Positions 24,644 through 33,630 of a DNA stretch of 64,000 nucleotides are shown in pieces (positions within the stretch are counted from its first letter, which is position 1; the number at the start of each line of letters is the position of its first letter). The stretch lies in the NCBI GenBank assembly GCA_017614995.1, contig JAGAAX010000039.1, forward strand, positions 62,001 through 126,000, written 5' to 3'. The position numbers were made by a program, and so were the translations under genes. The notes under the pieces were generated by a model. The model saw only the letters and a program-made list of their open reading frames with translations. It was not told the DNA's origin and did no database searches. Source of the stretch: Spirochaetaceae bacterium (GTDB lineage Bacteria; Spirochaetota; Spirochaetia; Treponematales; Treponemataceae).

Positions 24644-26071
24644 CTATTTGCCTACACAGAACTGCGAGAACACAGTCTCAAGAATGTCAGAGCTTGTCAC
24701 TTCACCGGTCAATTCGCCTAAAGAAGCTACAGCATCTTCTATATCTTGAACGGCAGCGTCTAAAGTAAAGCCCTGCTGCGTACAGCAAAGTGCATGGTTG
24801 CAAGAGTCAAGTGCTTCTTCGACCGCATTTTTCTGGCGCTCGCTGCCTAAGCCGACACCCTCTTTTGAAGCAGCACATGATTTTCTAAGCACTTCTGCAA
24901 TGGCTTCTGTCAAAGCTTGAATGCCAGAGCCTGTTTTTGCGCTGACACCAAAAACCGGCAGATTCTTCCATTCAACTGGAACAATGTTTGCGGCACATTC
25001 TTCAGCGTTTTTATATTCAGTTTTATCTATTTTATTAAGCACAAGAACAAGCGGAATTTCATTCGTTAAAGAATTTTTGTCAGTAAAGCCTTTTAAAAAC
25101 TCCAAGTCTTCTTCTCTAAAGCCGTAAGTTGAATCAATAACATAAAGAACCGCGTCAGAGTGCTGAATAAGCTCTTTTGTGCGCTCAACGCCCACTTTTT
25201 CAATTTCGTCCTCAGTTTCGCGCAGCCCCGCCGTATCAAAAAGCCTGACCGGAATACCGTCAAAAGAAGCGTAGCTTTCTATAAAGTCGCGCGTTGTTCC
25301 ATGTATGTCTGAAACAATTGCCCTGTCCTCTTTTAGAAGCAGATTGAACAGGCTTGATTTTCCGGCATTTGTCTTGCCGCAAAGCACAATTTCCGCACCG
25401 TCCTGGTACAATTTTTCAGCCTGCCATGACGAAGCCAAAACCTTGAGGTTTTTTATAGCTTCTCTCAATGCTGAATCATCAAAAGTTTCAGAGATATTTT
25501 CCTCATCTTCAGGATATTCGATGCCCACTTCTATAGAAGCAAGCACTTTTAAAAGCTCTTCTTTTACAGCCTGTATCTCTGAATAAAGCGCACCTTGCAG
25601 GCGGTTTGCGGCGCGGTTCCGGCTTTCGTCTGTTTTTGCACCGATAATCTCTCTTACAGCTTCTGCTTTTGTAAGGTCAGCTTTGCCGTTAATAAAAGCG
25701 CGGAACGTGTATTCGCCTTTTTGCGCCGGTCTGAAACCTGCGGCAAGCAGAGCATGATAAACGCCAAGCACCGTTGATGTTCCGCCATGACAGAAAACTT
25801 CTGCCATATTTTCGCCGGTAAAGCTTTTTGGAGCTTTGTACACAGCAACCATTACTTCGTCAATCTTTTCTTTTGTTTCGCTGTCTAAAATCCAGCCATA
25901 AACCAAAGTATTTGCTTCTGCCTCAAGCAGCGCTTTCGGTCTTGAAAAGCATTTTGATACAAGCTCAATTGAGTTTTTGCCCGATGTGCGCACAATTCCC
26001 AATGCAGCCGGAACTAATGCCGTTGCAACAGCCGCTATAGGCTCGTCAGGTGTGTACTGCTCATTTATCAT
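24644..26071 (-). CDS. mnmE: tRNA modification GTPase MnmE
   Basis: This 475-residue protein has an N-terminal formyl-THF-binding domain, a helical domain, and an inserted G domain with GKTNAGKSSLF (P-loop), DIHGTTRD, DTAGLRE and NKID. It ends in the FCVGK motif carrying the essential Cys. With MnmG it makes the 5-carboxymethylaminomethyl group at wobble U34. Its start overlaps the end of the PAP2 gene by 11 nt. Confidence 0.97.
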   Translation of the reverse strand: MINEQYTPDEPIAAVATALVPAALGIVRTSGKNSIELVSKCFSRPKALLEAEANTLVYGWILDSETKEKIDEVMVAVYKAPKSFTGENMAEVFCHGGTSTVLGVYHALLAAGFRPAQKGEYTFRAFINGKADLTKAEAVREIIGAKTDESRNRAANRLQGALYSEIQAVKEELLKVLASIEVGIEYPEDEENISETFDDSALREAIKNLKVLASSWQAEKLYQDGAEIVLCGKTNAGKSSLFNLLLKEDRAIVSDIHGTTRDFIESYASFDGIPVRLFDTAGLRETEDEIEKVGVERTKELIQHSDAVLYVIDSTYGFREEDLEFLKGFTDKNSLTNEIPLVLVLNKIDKTEYKNAEECAANIVPVEWKNLPVFGVSAKTGSGIQALTEAIAEVLRKSCAASKEGVGLGSERQKNAVEEALDSCNHALCCTQQGFTLDAAVQDIEDAVASLGELTGEVTSSDILETVFSQFCVGK

Positions 26072-27005
26072 CCGGCACCTCTTTTTCGGCTTCTGCCCTG
26101 CCTGTCAAATGCAGCATGTCAAAAACAACAGGCGCGCCGAAAGTTATCCACCAGCCTAAAAAGCAGAATTGTGTAAATATCACATATCTTGCAATCTGCT
26201 GAAATTCTTTTGCAAAATTTGAAACATAATAAGCCGCACCGGCTATGACCGCGCCTGCAAAAAAGCGCAGAATTTTTTGGGCAATACTGCCTTCTTTTGC
26301 AGAAAAACCGCCGTTTTCGTTTATGTAAATTCTTCCGGCTGCAAGCCCGAAAACAAAGGCAGGCATTTCTATACGTGTGTTATTAAAACACAAAAGCAGA
26401 AAACATGGCGCAAAGCAAACCAAAATCTTAAGCGAACGGCGCAAAGCTGCAAAAAATGCCGCGATTCTTGCGCCAAAAACAAATTCACAGAGAACAAACA
26501 AAAAGCCTATAGACCAGCCCGCCAAAACATCAGACGGATAATGAACGCCTAAATAAACGCGCGTAAATCCAATAAGCAGCGGAAAAACAAAAGCAAGCCC
26601 AAGCTTGAGCGCATTGTATTTGCGCTTTTGAAGTGCGTTTATGTTCTTTGCAAGAAACGGCCACAAAATCGCAGAATTCTGTGCATGACCAGACGGCGTT
26701 GCATAATCATTTTCAGTCATAATCCTTAGAGAAGAATCAACTTCATACGGGCGCGGCACTTTCAGCGCGTCTTTTATGACGTAATTCAAGCCCGTAGACA
26801 AGCCCAAAAGCAGACCGAGTCTAAAGCCTTTTTTTTCGTCAAAGCACCATGCAAAAAGCAGAATAATCAAAATACTGAATTCCGGATTGCCCAAAAAAGT
26901 TATTCCCCTGATAACAGCGGTTAATGCCGGAGAAGAAAAACTCTGAACGTGGCGGATAAATTCAAGTCCCCAATTATAAACAGATGAAAAATTCTCAAAA
27001 AACAT
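26061..27005 (-). CDS. PAP2-superfamily membrane phosphatase
   Basis: This 314-residue protein carries the three PAP2 motifs: KDALKVPRPY, TPSGHAQNS and TRVYLGVHYPSDVLAG, followed by several C-terminal membrane helices. Substrates in the family include phosphatidic acid and undecaprenyl-PP. It has a good SD (AAAGGA). It is co-directional and overlapping with mnmE, so the two form an operon. Confidence 0.9.
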   Translation of the reverse strand: MFFENFSSVYNWGLEFIRHVQSFSSPALTAVIRGITFLGNPEFSILIILLFAWCFDEKKGFRLGLLLGLSTGLNYVIKDALKVPRPYEVDSSLRIMTENDYATPSGHAQNSAILWPFLAKNINALQKRKYNALKLGLAFVFPLLIGFTRVYLGVHYPSDVLAGWSIGFLFVLCEFVFGARIAAFFAALRRSLKILVCFAPCFLLLCFNNTRIEMPAFVFGLAAGRIYINENGGFSAKEGSIAQKILRFFAGAVIAGAAYYVSNFAKEFQQIARYVIFTQFCFLGWWITFGAPVVFDMLHLTGRAEAEKEVPDDK

Positions 27006-27079
27006 ATTTGTCCTTTTCTTTTTTTATAGTAAAATAACTAAAAGCTCAAGACATGAAAACTACATCTTCAGGGGTGTTT

Positions 27080-28168
27080 ATGAATAATTCTGTAACAAAG
27101 ACTGTCGGTATTTTGACTTCCGGCGGAGATGCTCCCGGACTGAATGCCGCAATCCGCGGTATTGCACGCACCGCAATGGATGAATATGGCATGAAAGTTA
27201 TAGGCATTCATAACGGCTACCAGGGCTTAATCAACGGCGAATATGAGGAGCTGAAACCCTTTGATATTACCGGCATTTTAACACGCGGCGGCACAATTCT
27301 CGGCACATCGCGTGTAAAGCCTTTTAAAGACCCCGAAAAAGATCCCAAAACAGGCAGAACCCCTGTAGAAAGTATAAAACGCACATACAAAAAGCTTGGT
27401 CTTGATGCGCTTGTTGTTCTAGGCGGAAACGGAACAAACACTACAGGCTATCTTCTTTCTCAAGAAGGGCTTAATGTAATAGGCCTGCCAAAAACAATAG
27501 ACAATGACTTAGTTGGTACAGACGTAACTTTTGGCTTTCATACGGCTGTAGCCGTTGCAACAGAGGCAATAGACCGTCTGCACACAACTGCACACAGCCA
27601 CAACAGAATAATGGTCATTGAAGTTATGGGCCATAAAGCGGGCTGGCTCGGTCTTTACGCAGGTATTGCAGGCGGCGGCGACGTAATTCTTATTCCAGAA
27701 ATTCCTTATGATGTTGAAATAATCGGAAAACATTTGACAGAAAGGCAGAAACAGGGCAAAAGCTTTTCTATTGTTGTTGTTGCAGAAGGCGCTAAATCAA
27801 TTGAAGAAGCCCAGCTTGATAAAAAAGAACTTAAACGCCGCCGCGCCGAAATGACAGGCTCAATCGGCTATAGAGTTGCAAGAGAGCTTGAGCGCGCAAC
27901 AGGGCTTGTCTCGCGCGTAACGGTTTTAGGCTACTTGCAGCGCGGCGGAATCCCTGAACCCTATGACAGAGTGCTTGCAACACGTTTTGGCGTAGAAGCT
28001 GCGCACATGCTTGCACGCGGCGAATTCGGCAGAATGGTCGCCATCAAGAACGAATGTGTTACATCTGTTCCGCTTGAAGAAATCAGCGGAAAAATCAAGA
28101 AAGTTCCGCTTACGCATGAACTGATTCTTGCAGGCAGGGCTGTCGGAACTTGCTTTGGCGACAAATAA
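27080..28168 (+). CDS. pfkA: 6-phosphofructokinase
   Basis: This 362-residue PFK begins TVGILTSGGDAPGLNAAIRG. The nucleotide/phosphoryl site reads LGGNGTNTTG where most enzymes have GGDGS. The catalytic loop reads PKTIDND, with Lys where classic ATP enzymes have Gly. Gly after the Asn favours ATP use, while the Lys is typical of PPi-type and actinobacterial clades, so donor specificity is uncertain. The start at 27080 has AGGGG upstream; 27053 lacks an SD. Confidence 0.88.
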   Translation: MNNSVTKTVGILTSGGDAPGLNAAIRGIARTAMDEYGMKVIGIHNGYQGLINGEYEELKPFDITGILTRGGTILGTSRVKPFKDPEKDPKTGRTPVESIKRTYKKLGLDALVVLGGNGTNTTGYLLSQEGLNVIGLPKTIDNDLVGTDVTFGFHTAVAVATEAIDRLHTTAHSHNRIMVIEVMGHKAGWLGLYAGIAGGGDVILIPEIPYDVEIIGKHLTERQKQGKSFSIVVVAEGAKSIEEAQLDKKELKRRRAEMTGSIGYRVARELERATGLVSRVTVLGYLQRGGIPEPYDRVLATRFGVEAAHMLARGEFGRMVAIKNECVTSVPLEEISGKIKKVPLTHELILAGRAVGTCFGDK

Positions 28169-28182
28169 TATTCAAAAGATTC

Positions 28183-28212
28183 TTGCCAAAAACATCTGAT
28201 TTACGCTAAAAT
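28183..28212 (+). promoter_or_regulatory. tRNA-Ala(CGC) promoter
   Basis: TTGCCA (28183-28188), 18 nt, TAAAAT (28207-28212), about 12 bp before the tRNA. Confidence 0.6.
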
Positions 28213-28223
28213 CAGTTTCATCT

Positions 28224-28296
28224 GGGGCATTAGCTCATCTGGTAGAGCAATTGGTTCGCAATCAATAGGTGGTCGGTTCAAGTCCGATATGCTCCA
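28224..28296 (+). tRNA. tRNA-Ala (CGC)
   Basis: This 73-nt cloverleaf has acceptor GGGGCAT/ATGCTCC with the G3-U70 pair that defines tRNA-Ala, D-stem GCTC/GAGC, anticodon loop TTCGCAA (anticodon CGC, reading GCG) and a T-loop TTCAAGT. CCA is not encoded. Confidence 0.95.
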
Positions 28297-28323
28297 TTTT
28301 CACACTAAAACTGAAAAGAACAT

Positions 28324-28359
28324 AAAAAAAGCGGTTTGCTGATGCAAACCGCTTTTTTT
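28324..28359. terminator. Bidirectional terminator between two tRNA genes
   Basis: AAAAAAAGCGGTTTGC pairs perfectly with GCAAACCGCTTTTTTT around a 4-nt loop. It ends both convergent tRNA transcripts. Confidence 0.95.
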
Positions 28360-28360
28360 A

Positions 28361-28433
28361 TAGCAGGAGTAGGACTCGAACCTACGACCTCCGGGTTATG
28401 AGCCCGACGAGCTGCCAACTGCTCTATCCTGCG
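28361..28433 (-). tRNA. Initiator tRNA-fMet (CAT)
   Basis: This 73-nt tRNA has anticodon loop CTCATAA. Initiator features: an unpaired C1-U72 end, three G-C pairs (GGG/CCC) closing the anticodon loop, and an A11-U24 pair. CCA is not encoded. Confidence 0.95.
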
Positions 28434-28527
28434 TCGTGTGCGGGTATGATAAATCATTTTTTACTATTTGTCAAGGCGTTTTGCATTGGGTTTTATCCCC
28501 TATTTTGGTTTAATCTAGCAAAACGGC

Positions 28528-28552
28528 CAAGTTTTCGCAATGCGAAAACTTG
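28528..28552. repeat. CAAGTTTTCGC-type palindrome
   Basis: CAAGTTTTCGCA (28528-28539) pairs with TGCGAAAACTTG (28541-28552), then TAAATGGT; it belongs to the same family as 21809-21831. Confidence 0.75.
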
Positions 28553-28650
28553 TAAATGGTGTACAATGATTTGTTTGGGTTTTATCCTCCGTTCGGGCTT
28601 AATCTCGCAAAACGATTCAGTTTTCGCTTAAATTTTGTTTCTCAAGCTTG

Positions 28651-28674
28651 TCAGTTTGCGTAAACGCAAACTGA
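28651..28674. repeat. Palindrome related to the CAAGTTTTGC family
   Basis: TCAGTTTGCGT and ACGCAAACTGA pair around AA. A half-site GCGAAAACTTGTAA lies further right, near 28723-28738. Confidence 0.6.
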
Positions 28675-28785
28675 GCTGTTTTGCCTGATTGTGCTTTATA
28701 CTATAGATTACGCTTTTGCAAAACGCGAAAACTTGTAACGGGTGCACAGCTTTATATTTGGATTTATCCTCAACTTAAGTTTAAT

Positions 28786-31700
28786 CTAATCCGCTCTTGA
28801 AGGCACGTGGATTACGTCGCGGGGTTTTGAGCCGTTGGCTGGGCCTACAATTCCGCGGGCTTCCATTTCTTCAACAAGACGGGCAGCTCTGTTATAGCCT
28901 ATCTTAAGGCGGCGCTGAATATAAGACGCAGAAGCCTTGCCTGCCTGAAGCACAATTTCAAGTGCCTTTTCGTAAAGCGGGTCTTCGCCGTCAGAAAACA
29001 GCGACGGGTCAGTTTCTTCCTCTTCTTCGTCAAAGAAAATTTCTTCGTCAATGTATTCTGGCGGACCGTATTTCTTTACATATTCAACAACATTCTCAAC
29101 TTCGTTGTCTGAAACAAACGTACCCTGAATACGAACGGGGAACGGATCTACAGCCGAAGCATAAAGCATATCGCCCTTGCCGAGAAGCTTTTCTGCGCCA
29201 ACCTGGTCAATAATGATGCGGCTGTCCATTTTTGAAGCAACCATGAACGCAATTCTTGTCGGTATGTTTGCCTTAATCAAGCCGGTAATTACATCAATTG
29301 ACGGACGCTGTGTAGCAAGCACAAGATGAATACCAACGGCGCGGCTCATTGCGGCAAGACGTGCAATCGTTGATTCAAGCTCTTTGCCGGTTGTTGCCAT
29401 AAGGTCTGCAAATTCATCAATAACAACAACAATATACGGCAGCTTCTCGTTTGCAAGATTGCGTTCCTGAATACGGCGGTTGTAGCTCTTAATGTCGCGC
29501 ACACCCATTCTGTCAAGCAGCGCGTAGCGGCGTTCCATTTCGCAAAGACAATACTGCAAAGCCTGAAATGCTTTTTTCGGCTCAGTAATTACAGGCGTAA
29601 GCAGATGCGGAATGTCATTGTACAATTTAAGCTCAACAACTTTAGGGTCAATCAAAATCATTTTGACCTGCTGCGGTGTGCGCTTGTACAAAATCGAAAG
29701 AATCATTGTATTAACACAGACCGACTTACCTGAACCTGTTGAACCTGCAATCAAAAGATGCGGTGTAGCGGCCAAATCTAATAATTTGGCTTCTCCAGTA
29801 ATGTCCTTGCCCAAAACAACAGGCACTTCCATTTTGTCAAAAAGCGGCGAATCGTTGTCGATAAGCTCGCGGAAGCTTACGATTGAGCGCTGTTTGTTCG
29901 GCACTTCTATGCCGACAGCGTGTTTGCCCGGAATTGGAGCAACAATGCGCACGCTTGAAGCTGCAAGGCGGAGCGCGATATTGTCCTGAAGCCCGACAAT
30001 CTTATTCAGTTTAACACCAGGTGCCGGCAGAATCTCAAACATTGTGATAACCGGACCTTTGCGGATAGCCGTTACATCAGCTTCAATCTTGAATTCAGAG
30101 AGTGTCTCTTTGAGAATCTCACCTGCGCGCTCGGTTTCTTCGTCAATAATCCAATACTGTCCATCAGGGTAAGTATCTAACAAACCTTCTGTCGGAATTT
30201 TATAAGCTTTTACAGGTTTTGGAGCTGAAACAGGCATAGTTTTCTGCGCAAGCTCATGCTCAAATCTTTCTTCAGGTGAAATATCAGGTTCTTCAAAAGT
30301 TTCTTCTTCTTTTTCATCTTCTGTTGTCAGCGAAGAAAAGCTGTTGTGCACAAAGCCGTCAGATTCAGAAACCGGCTCTGCTACAGGCTCTGCAAAAGTG
30401 TCTTCTGCATATTCATCTTTTTCTTCATAGTCTAAGTTGTCACCATAATCATCATCAAAAGAAGGAATATTAAGCTCAGGTGTTTCAATTGGTTCTGCTA
30501 TTACTTCATCAACATCAAGAATTTCCTCAACTTCTGGAACTTCCGGCTCTTCAATTATTTCTTCATAGTCTTCTGTATCTTCAGCAGAATCTTCAACTAC
30601 AGTCTCTAATTCTTCAATTGTGTCTTCAACTACAGGTGCCGGATCATGTTTTATTTCATTAACTTGAGGTTCTTCAAAAACAGCTTCTTCTACAACATCT
30701 GTTTCTTCAACCTCTGCAACTTCTTCAGCCGGTGTCTGTACTGATTCAGTAAAATAAGATTCTGTATCTATTTTTTCTGCACAACTCTCTGGTAATTCGT
30801 CAAAAGGATTCTCCAGAAAAGCTGCTTCATCGCTGTTCGTAAAGTCTTCTTCTATTTCTACTTTTGGAATCTGGTCAATATAAGAATTTGCCGCAATATT
30901 TGAGTTAAACTTATTCACAGAATCTATTTCATCATCTTCTGAAATATCGTCAATTTCAGTTTCTGCGATTTTTTCGGCTTCTTTTTGAAGAGCTTTTGCC
31001 TGCAAAGATTTGTGCAGAGCTTCTATAGGCGATTCTTCACTTGAAAATGCATCTGGTTTTGCCGGTTCAGCATTGTCATCAGGAACAATCGGCGCATCCA
31101 CGAGAATCCGTTTAAAATTAACAAAAACCGGCTCTTCTTCGCTTTGAATAGGAAGAATCTGCTTTTCTTCGTTTTTCTTGTCGAGCTCTTCTTTTGCTTC
31201 TTCTTCGATTTTTTCTTCTGCGCTTTCAGTCTCATTCTCTTTCAGCGCGTCTTTGTTCGGTGTTTTTCTTATATAATCGCCGATTTTGTTGTAGTTTTTC
31301 CAGACGGAACCTTTTTTGGCAATCTGCTCGCCATACGGAACATACTGCGGAATTATAAAGGTCACGTTGTCTTTATCAGCTTCTTCAGCCGGTTTTTCAG
31401 TCTGTTCTAAATTGTCTCCGGCTGCTTCTGGAGCAGCTTCTTCTTTATGAGCGTCTAATGTTTCAGTTTCTGAACCGTTCAGAATGCTTGTTGTTTCAAA
31501 TGCCAGAGTTTCAACTTCAGCTTCTGCTTCAGGTTCTTCAACTTTTTCTGCAACAGGCTGAACTGTTTCTTTTGAGAATGCGTTTAACGGGATGTCGTCT
31601 TTTTCGTTCTTTTTGGATTTCCAGGCCTTTTTAGCTAAAAAATAATCTGAAAACATTCCAATAAGAACATATTCAATTGCAACTGCCAGACCGGCAACGG

Positions 31701-32058
31701 CAAAAATGGCGGCAATTTTAAAGCCCAGCAAAGCCGAAGTGTCTGTCGTCAAAAAGTGTTTTGCAATTCTTTCTGCAAATACAACTGTAACAAAAGGAAA
31801 AACTGAACAGGCAAGATAAATGCTCCATCTTAATGTGCACAAGCCGGTAAAAACCAAAAGACCAGCCGCAAACATGCAGAGAGGAACTAATATTGAAGAA
31901 TATCCATAAGCTTGAAAGAGCACAGCCCCGATTTTAAAGACCGCAGGCTGCTGTTCGCCAAAAGCAAAAAACTGCATCAATATAGTACAAATAAAGAACA
32001 CAGCAATTGCTTCTAACAAAAACCCGAAAACTATTGAAAATTTATCAGACCGATTCAT
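28786..32058 (-). CDS. ftsK: DNA translocase FtsK/SpoIIIE
   Basis: This roughly 1090-residue protein has four N-terminal membrane spans (about 10-150), a very long Glu/Pro-rich acidic linker (about 160-600), an alpha/beta motor with Walker A (IAGSTGSGKSVCVN) and Walker B (VVVIDEFADLM), and a gamma winged-helix end (SYIQRRLKIGYNRAARLVEE) that reads KOPS-like sites. It clears chromosome dimers at the septum. The ATG at 32058 has GGAG 9 nt upstream; a TTG at 32073 is possible. Confidence 0.96.
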   Translation of the reverse strand: MNRSDKFSIVFGFLLEAIAVFFICTILMQFFAFGEQQPAVFKIGAVLFQAYGYSSILVPLCMFAAGLLVFTGLCTLRWSIYLACSVFPFVTVVFAERIAKHFLTTDTSALLGFKIAAIFAVAGLAVAIEYVLIGMFSDYFLAKKAWKSKKNEKDDIPLNAFSKETVQPVAEKVEEPEAEAEVETLAFETTSILNGSETETLDAHKEEAAPEAAGDNLEQTEKPAEEADKDNVTFIIPQYVPYGEQIAKKGSVWKNYNKIGDYIRKTPNKDALKENETESAEEKIEEEAKEELDKKNEEKQILPIQSEEEPVFVNFKRILVDAPIVPDDNAEPAKPDAFSSEESPIEALHKSLQAKALQKEAEKIAETEIDDISEDDEIDSVNKFNSNIAANSYIDQIPKVEIEEDFTNSDEAAFLENPFDELPESCAEKIDTESYFTESVQTPAEEVAEVEETDVVEEAVFEEPQVNEIKHDPAPVVEDTIEELETVVEDSAEDTEDYEEIIEEPEVPEVEEILDVDEVIAEPIETPELNIPSFDDDYGDNLDYEEKDEYAEDTFAEPVAEPVSESDGFVHNSFSSLTTEDEKEEETFEEPDISPEERFEHELAQKTMPVSAPKPVKAYKIPTEGLLDTYPDGQYWIIDEETERAGEILKETLSEFKIEADVTAIRKGPVITMFEILPAPGVKLNKIVGLQDNIALRLAASSVRIVAPIPGKHAVGIEVPNKQRSIVSFRELIDNDSPLFDKMEVPVVLGKDITGEAKLLDLAATPHLLIAGSTGSGKSVCVNTMILSILYKRTPQQVKMILIDPKVVELKLYNDIPHLLTPVITEPKKAFQALQYCLCEMERRYALLDRMGVRDIKSYNRRIQERNLANEKLPYIVVVIDEFADLMATTGKELESTIARLAAMSRAVGIHLVLATQRPSIDVITGLIKANIPTRIAFMVASKMDSRIIIDQVGAEKLLGKGDMLYASAVDPFPVRIQGTFVSDNEVENVVEYVKKYGPPEYIDEEIFFDEEEEETDPSLFSDGEDPLYEKALEIVLQAGKASASYIQRRLKIGYNRAARLVEEMEARGIVGPANGSKPRDVIHVPSRAD

Positions 32059-32164
32059 TAAAATAAACTCCAAAACCAGAACCGGAAAAATCCGGCTAAA
32101 TAGACTTTATCATTATCGGAATTTAAATCTTTGATATTAGCCCGAATATTGACTTTGCTAAGTT

Positions 32165-32758
32165 TTAAACTATTCCTACGCCTAAGGCAGCAGCCTGTGT
32201 CCGCATGGCAAGAATGCAGCGCTGAATTATTTCGTCATTATCAATGCCCGGAATAACGGCTTTCATAAGTTCCATTCCGTTGGAAATTACTTCGCGGTTG
32301 CAGCCGGCTGCAAATGCAGGTGTCTTAAACTTTTTAAGCACAGACTTCACTTCAAGATCCATTACGCTTCTTGAAGGTCTTGCCATTGCGCATGCAAAAA
32401 TAAGCCCTGTCAGCTCGTCTACTGTATAGAGCACTTTTTCCATTCTATGAACCGGCTGCACGTCACAGCAAATGTTCCAGCCATGGCTCTGTACCGCATG
32501 AATCAGCTCATCTGTAATGTCCGGGAAATTTGCTTTTTCGCTTTCTAAAATGTCTTTTGCTTTTTTGCAGTGCTCCTCTGGAAACTGCTCAAAATCAATG
32601 TCATGCAATAAACCGACACATTCCCAGAATTCGCTGTCAGGCTCGCCGAGCGACTCTGCCCAATATTTTAAAACGACCGACACTGTAAGGCAATGTCTCT
32701 GAAGTGTTGTACTTGTCACATATTTTGCCAGCAAATCGTGTGCGTCTTTAATCTTCAT
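32165..32758 (-). CDS. HD-domain hydrolase family protein
   Basis: This 197-residue protein has QRHCLTVS, GLLHDIDFEQF (HD pair) and a later VDELTG motif, the usual form of small HD phosphohydrolases. The substrate is unknown. The start at 32758 (MKIKDAHDLL) has AGGAG upstream; the longer frame to 32917 overlaps the divergent gene. The promoter TTCACA-N17-TATTCT lies at the complement of 32780-32808. Confidence 0.85.
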   Translation of the reverse strand: MKIKDAHDLLAKYVTSTTLQRHCLTVSVVLKYWAESLGEPDSEFWECVGLLHDIDFEQFPEEHCKKAKDILESEKANFPDITDELIHAVQSHGWNICCDVQPVHRMEKVLYTVDELTGLIFACAMARPSRSVMDLEVKSVLKKFKTPAFAAGCNREVISNGMELMKAVIPGIDNDEIIQRCILAMRTQAAALGVGIV

Positions 32759-32812
32759 ATATAAACTCCTAACTTTGAGAGAATACAATATAGAGCGGAT
32801 TTTGTGAAGCAA

Positions 32813-32841
32813 GTGACAGCGGGCATGGAAAATGCTATAAT
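32813..32841 (+). promoter_or_regulatory. Promoter of the SpoU gene, leaderless geometry
   Basis: GTGACA (32813-32818), 17 nt, TATAAT (32836-32841), 6 nt, ATG 32848. Confidence 0.8.
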
Positions 32842-32847
32842 GCCGGT

Positions 32848-33630
32848 ATGAAAAACAAGAAATTACACGAACTTGCTGTATGCGGCATTGAAGCGGTAAA
32901 AGCTTTGGAAAAAGCACATGGCGACATAATTACGCGGCTTTACTTTAATCAGGAAAGAGCGCCTCAATTCGGCGGCTTATGCAAGCGTCTTGCCAGCGCA
33001 AAAAAGCCTTACAACTGTGTCAAAGACGATTCCGAGCTTGAAAAGCTCTGCGGCAGTGTTCATCATCAGGGTGTCGTCGCAATGATTCCACAGCCTGAAA
33101 TTCCACAGCTCAATTCTAAAGTTGTTGCCGGATGGGTCAAAAATAAAGAGCATGTCATTCTTTTAGACCGGGTCGGCAATGCAAATAACCTCGGAGCAAT
33201 CATAAGAAGCGCCGTTTTTTTCGGCATAGACAATATTGTTATTCCATTAGACGAAGCGCAGTCAAGTGTTACTACAAGCAGTTACCGCGTGGCGCAGGGC
33301 GGTATGGAATACGTCCGGCTTTTTACGGTAGCTTCAATTCCAAATCTTATGCAGGATCTTAAAGGAAAAATGGTGCGCCTCGGCACAGAAGTTAGAGCCA
33401 AAAAGACCTTGAAAGACCTGCCATCTATTGCTGACGGCAAGCCTGTTCTGCTTGTTCTCGGCAACGAAGAGCATGGTATTTCGCAGAGCGTAATCGACAA
33501 CTGCGACGAGCTTATCCGCATTGAAGGCAAAGAGCAGCCTTATTATGGAAACACAATCCGCACCGCTGTTGAAAGTCTCAATGTTGCACAGGCTGCTACT
33601 CTGTTCATTTACGAGCTTAGCAAGCTCTAA
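32848..33630 (+). CDS. SpoU/TrmH-family RNA 2'-O-methyltransferase
   Basis: This 260-residue SPOUT enzyme has an N-terminal substrate-binding part and the three knot motifs: DRVGNANNLGAIIRSA, LVLGNEEHGIS and a C-terminal variant of the SLNVAQAATLFIYE loop. It methylates a ribose 2'-OH in rRNA or tRNA; the exact site cannot be told. Its end overlaps the convergent mutarotase-like gene by 4 nt. Confidence 0.92.
   Translation: MKNKKLHELAVCGIEAVKALEKAHGDIITRLYFNQERAPQFGGLCKRLASAKKPYNCVKDDSELEKLCGSVHHQGVVAMIPQPEIPQLNSKVVAGWVKNKEHVILLDRVGNANNLGAIIRSAVFFGIDNIVIPLDEAQSSVTTSSYRVAQGGMEYVRLFTVASIPNLMQDLKGKMVRLGTEVRAKKTLKDLPSIADGKPVLLVLGNEEHGISQSVIDNCDELIRIEGKEQPYYGNTIRTAVESLNVAQAATLFIYELSKL

Larger units (their letters stand above)
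28434..28785. other. Gene-free region rich in short repeats
   Basis: It holds the fMet promoter, TTGACA (complement of 28469-28474)-N17-TATCAT (complement of 28446-28451). It also has palindromes at 28528-28552 and 28651-28674, and a loosely repeated unit 'GGNTTTATCC...TTTAATCT' at about 28490, 28580 and 28760. No open frame here looks real. Confidence 0.7.

Noticed and set aside
28440-28785. CRISPR array (repeated units in gene-free DNA)
   Set aside because: Repeats are degenerate, unevenly spaced and palindromic, with no uniform spacers or cas genes.
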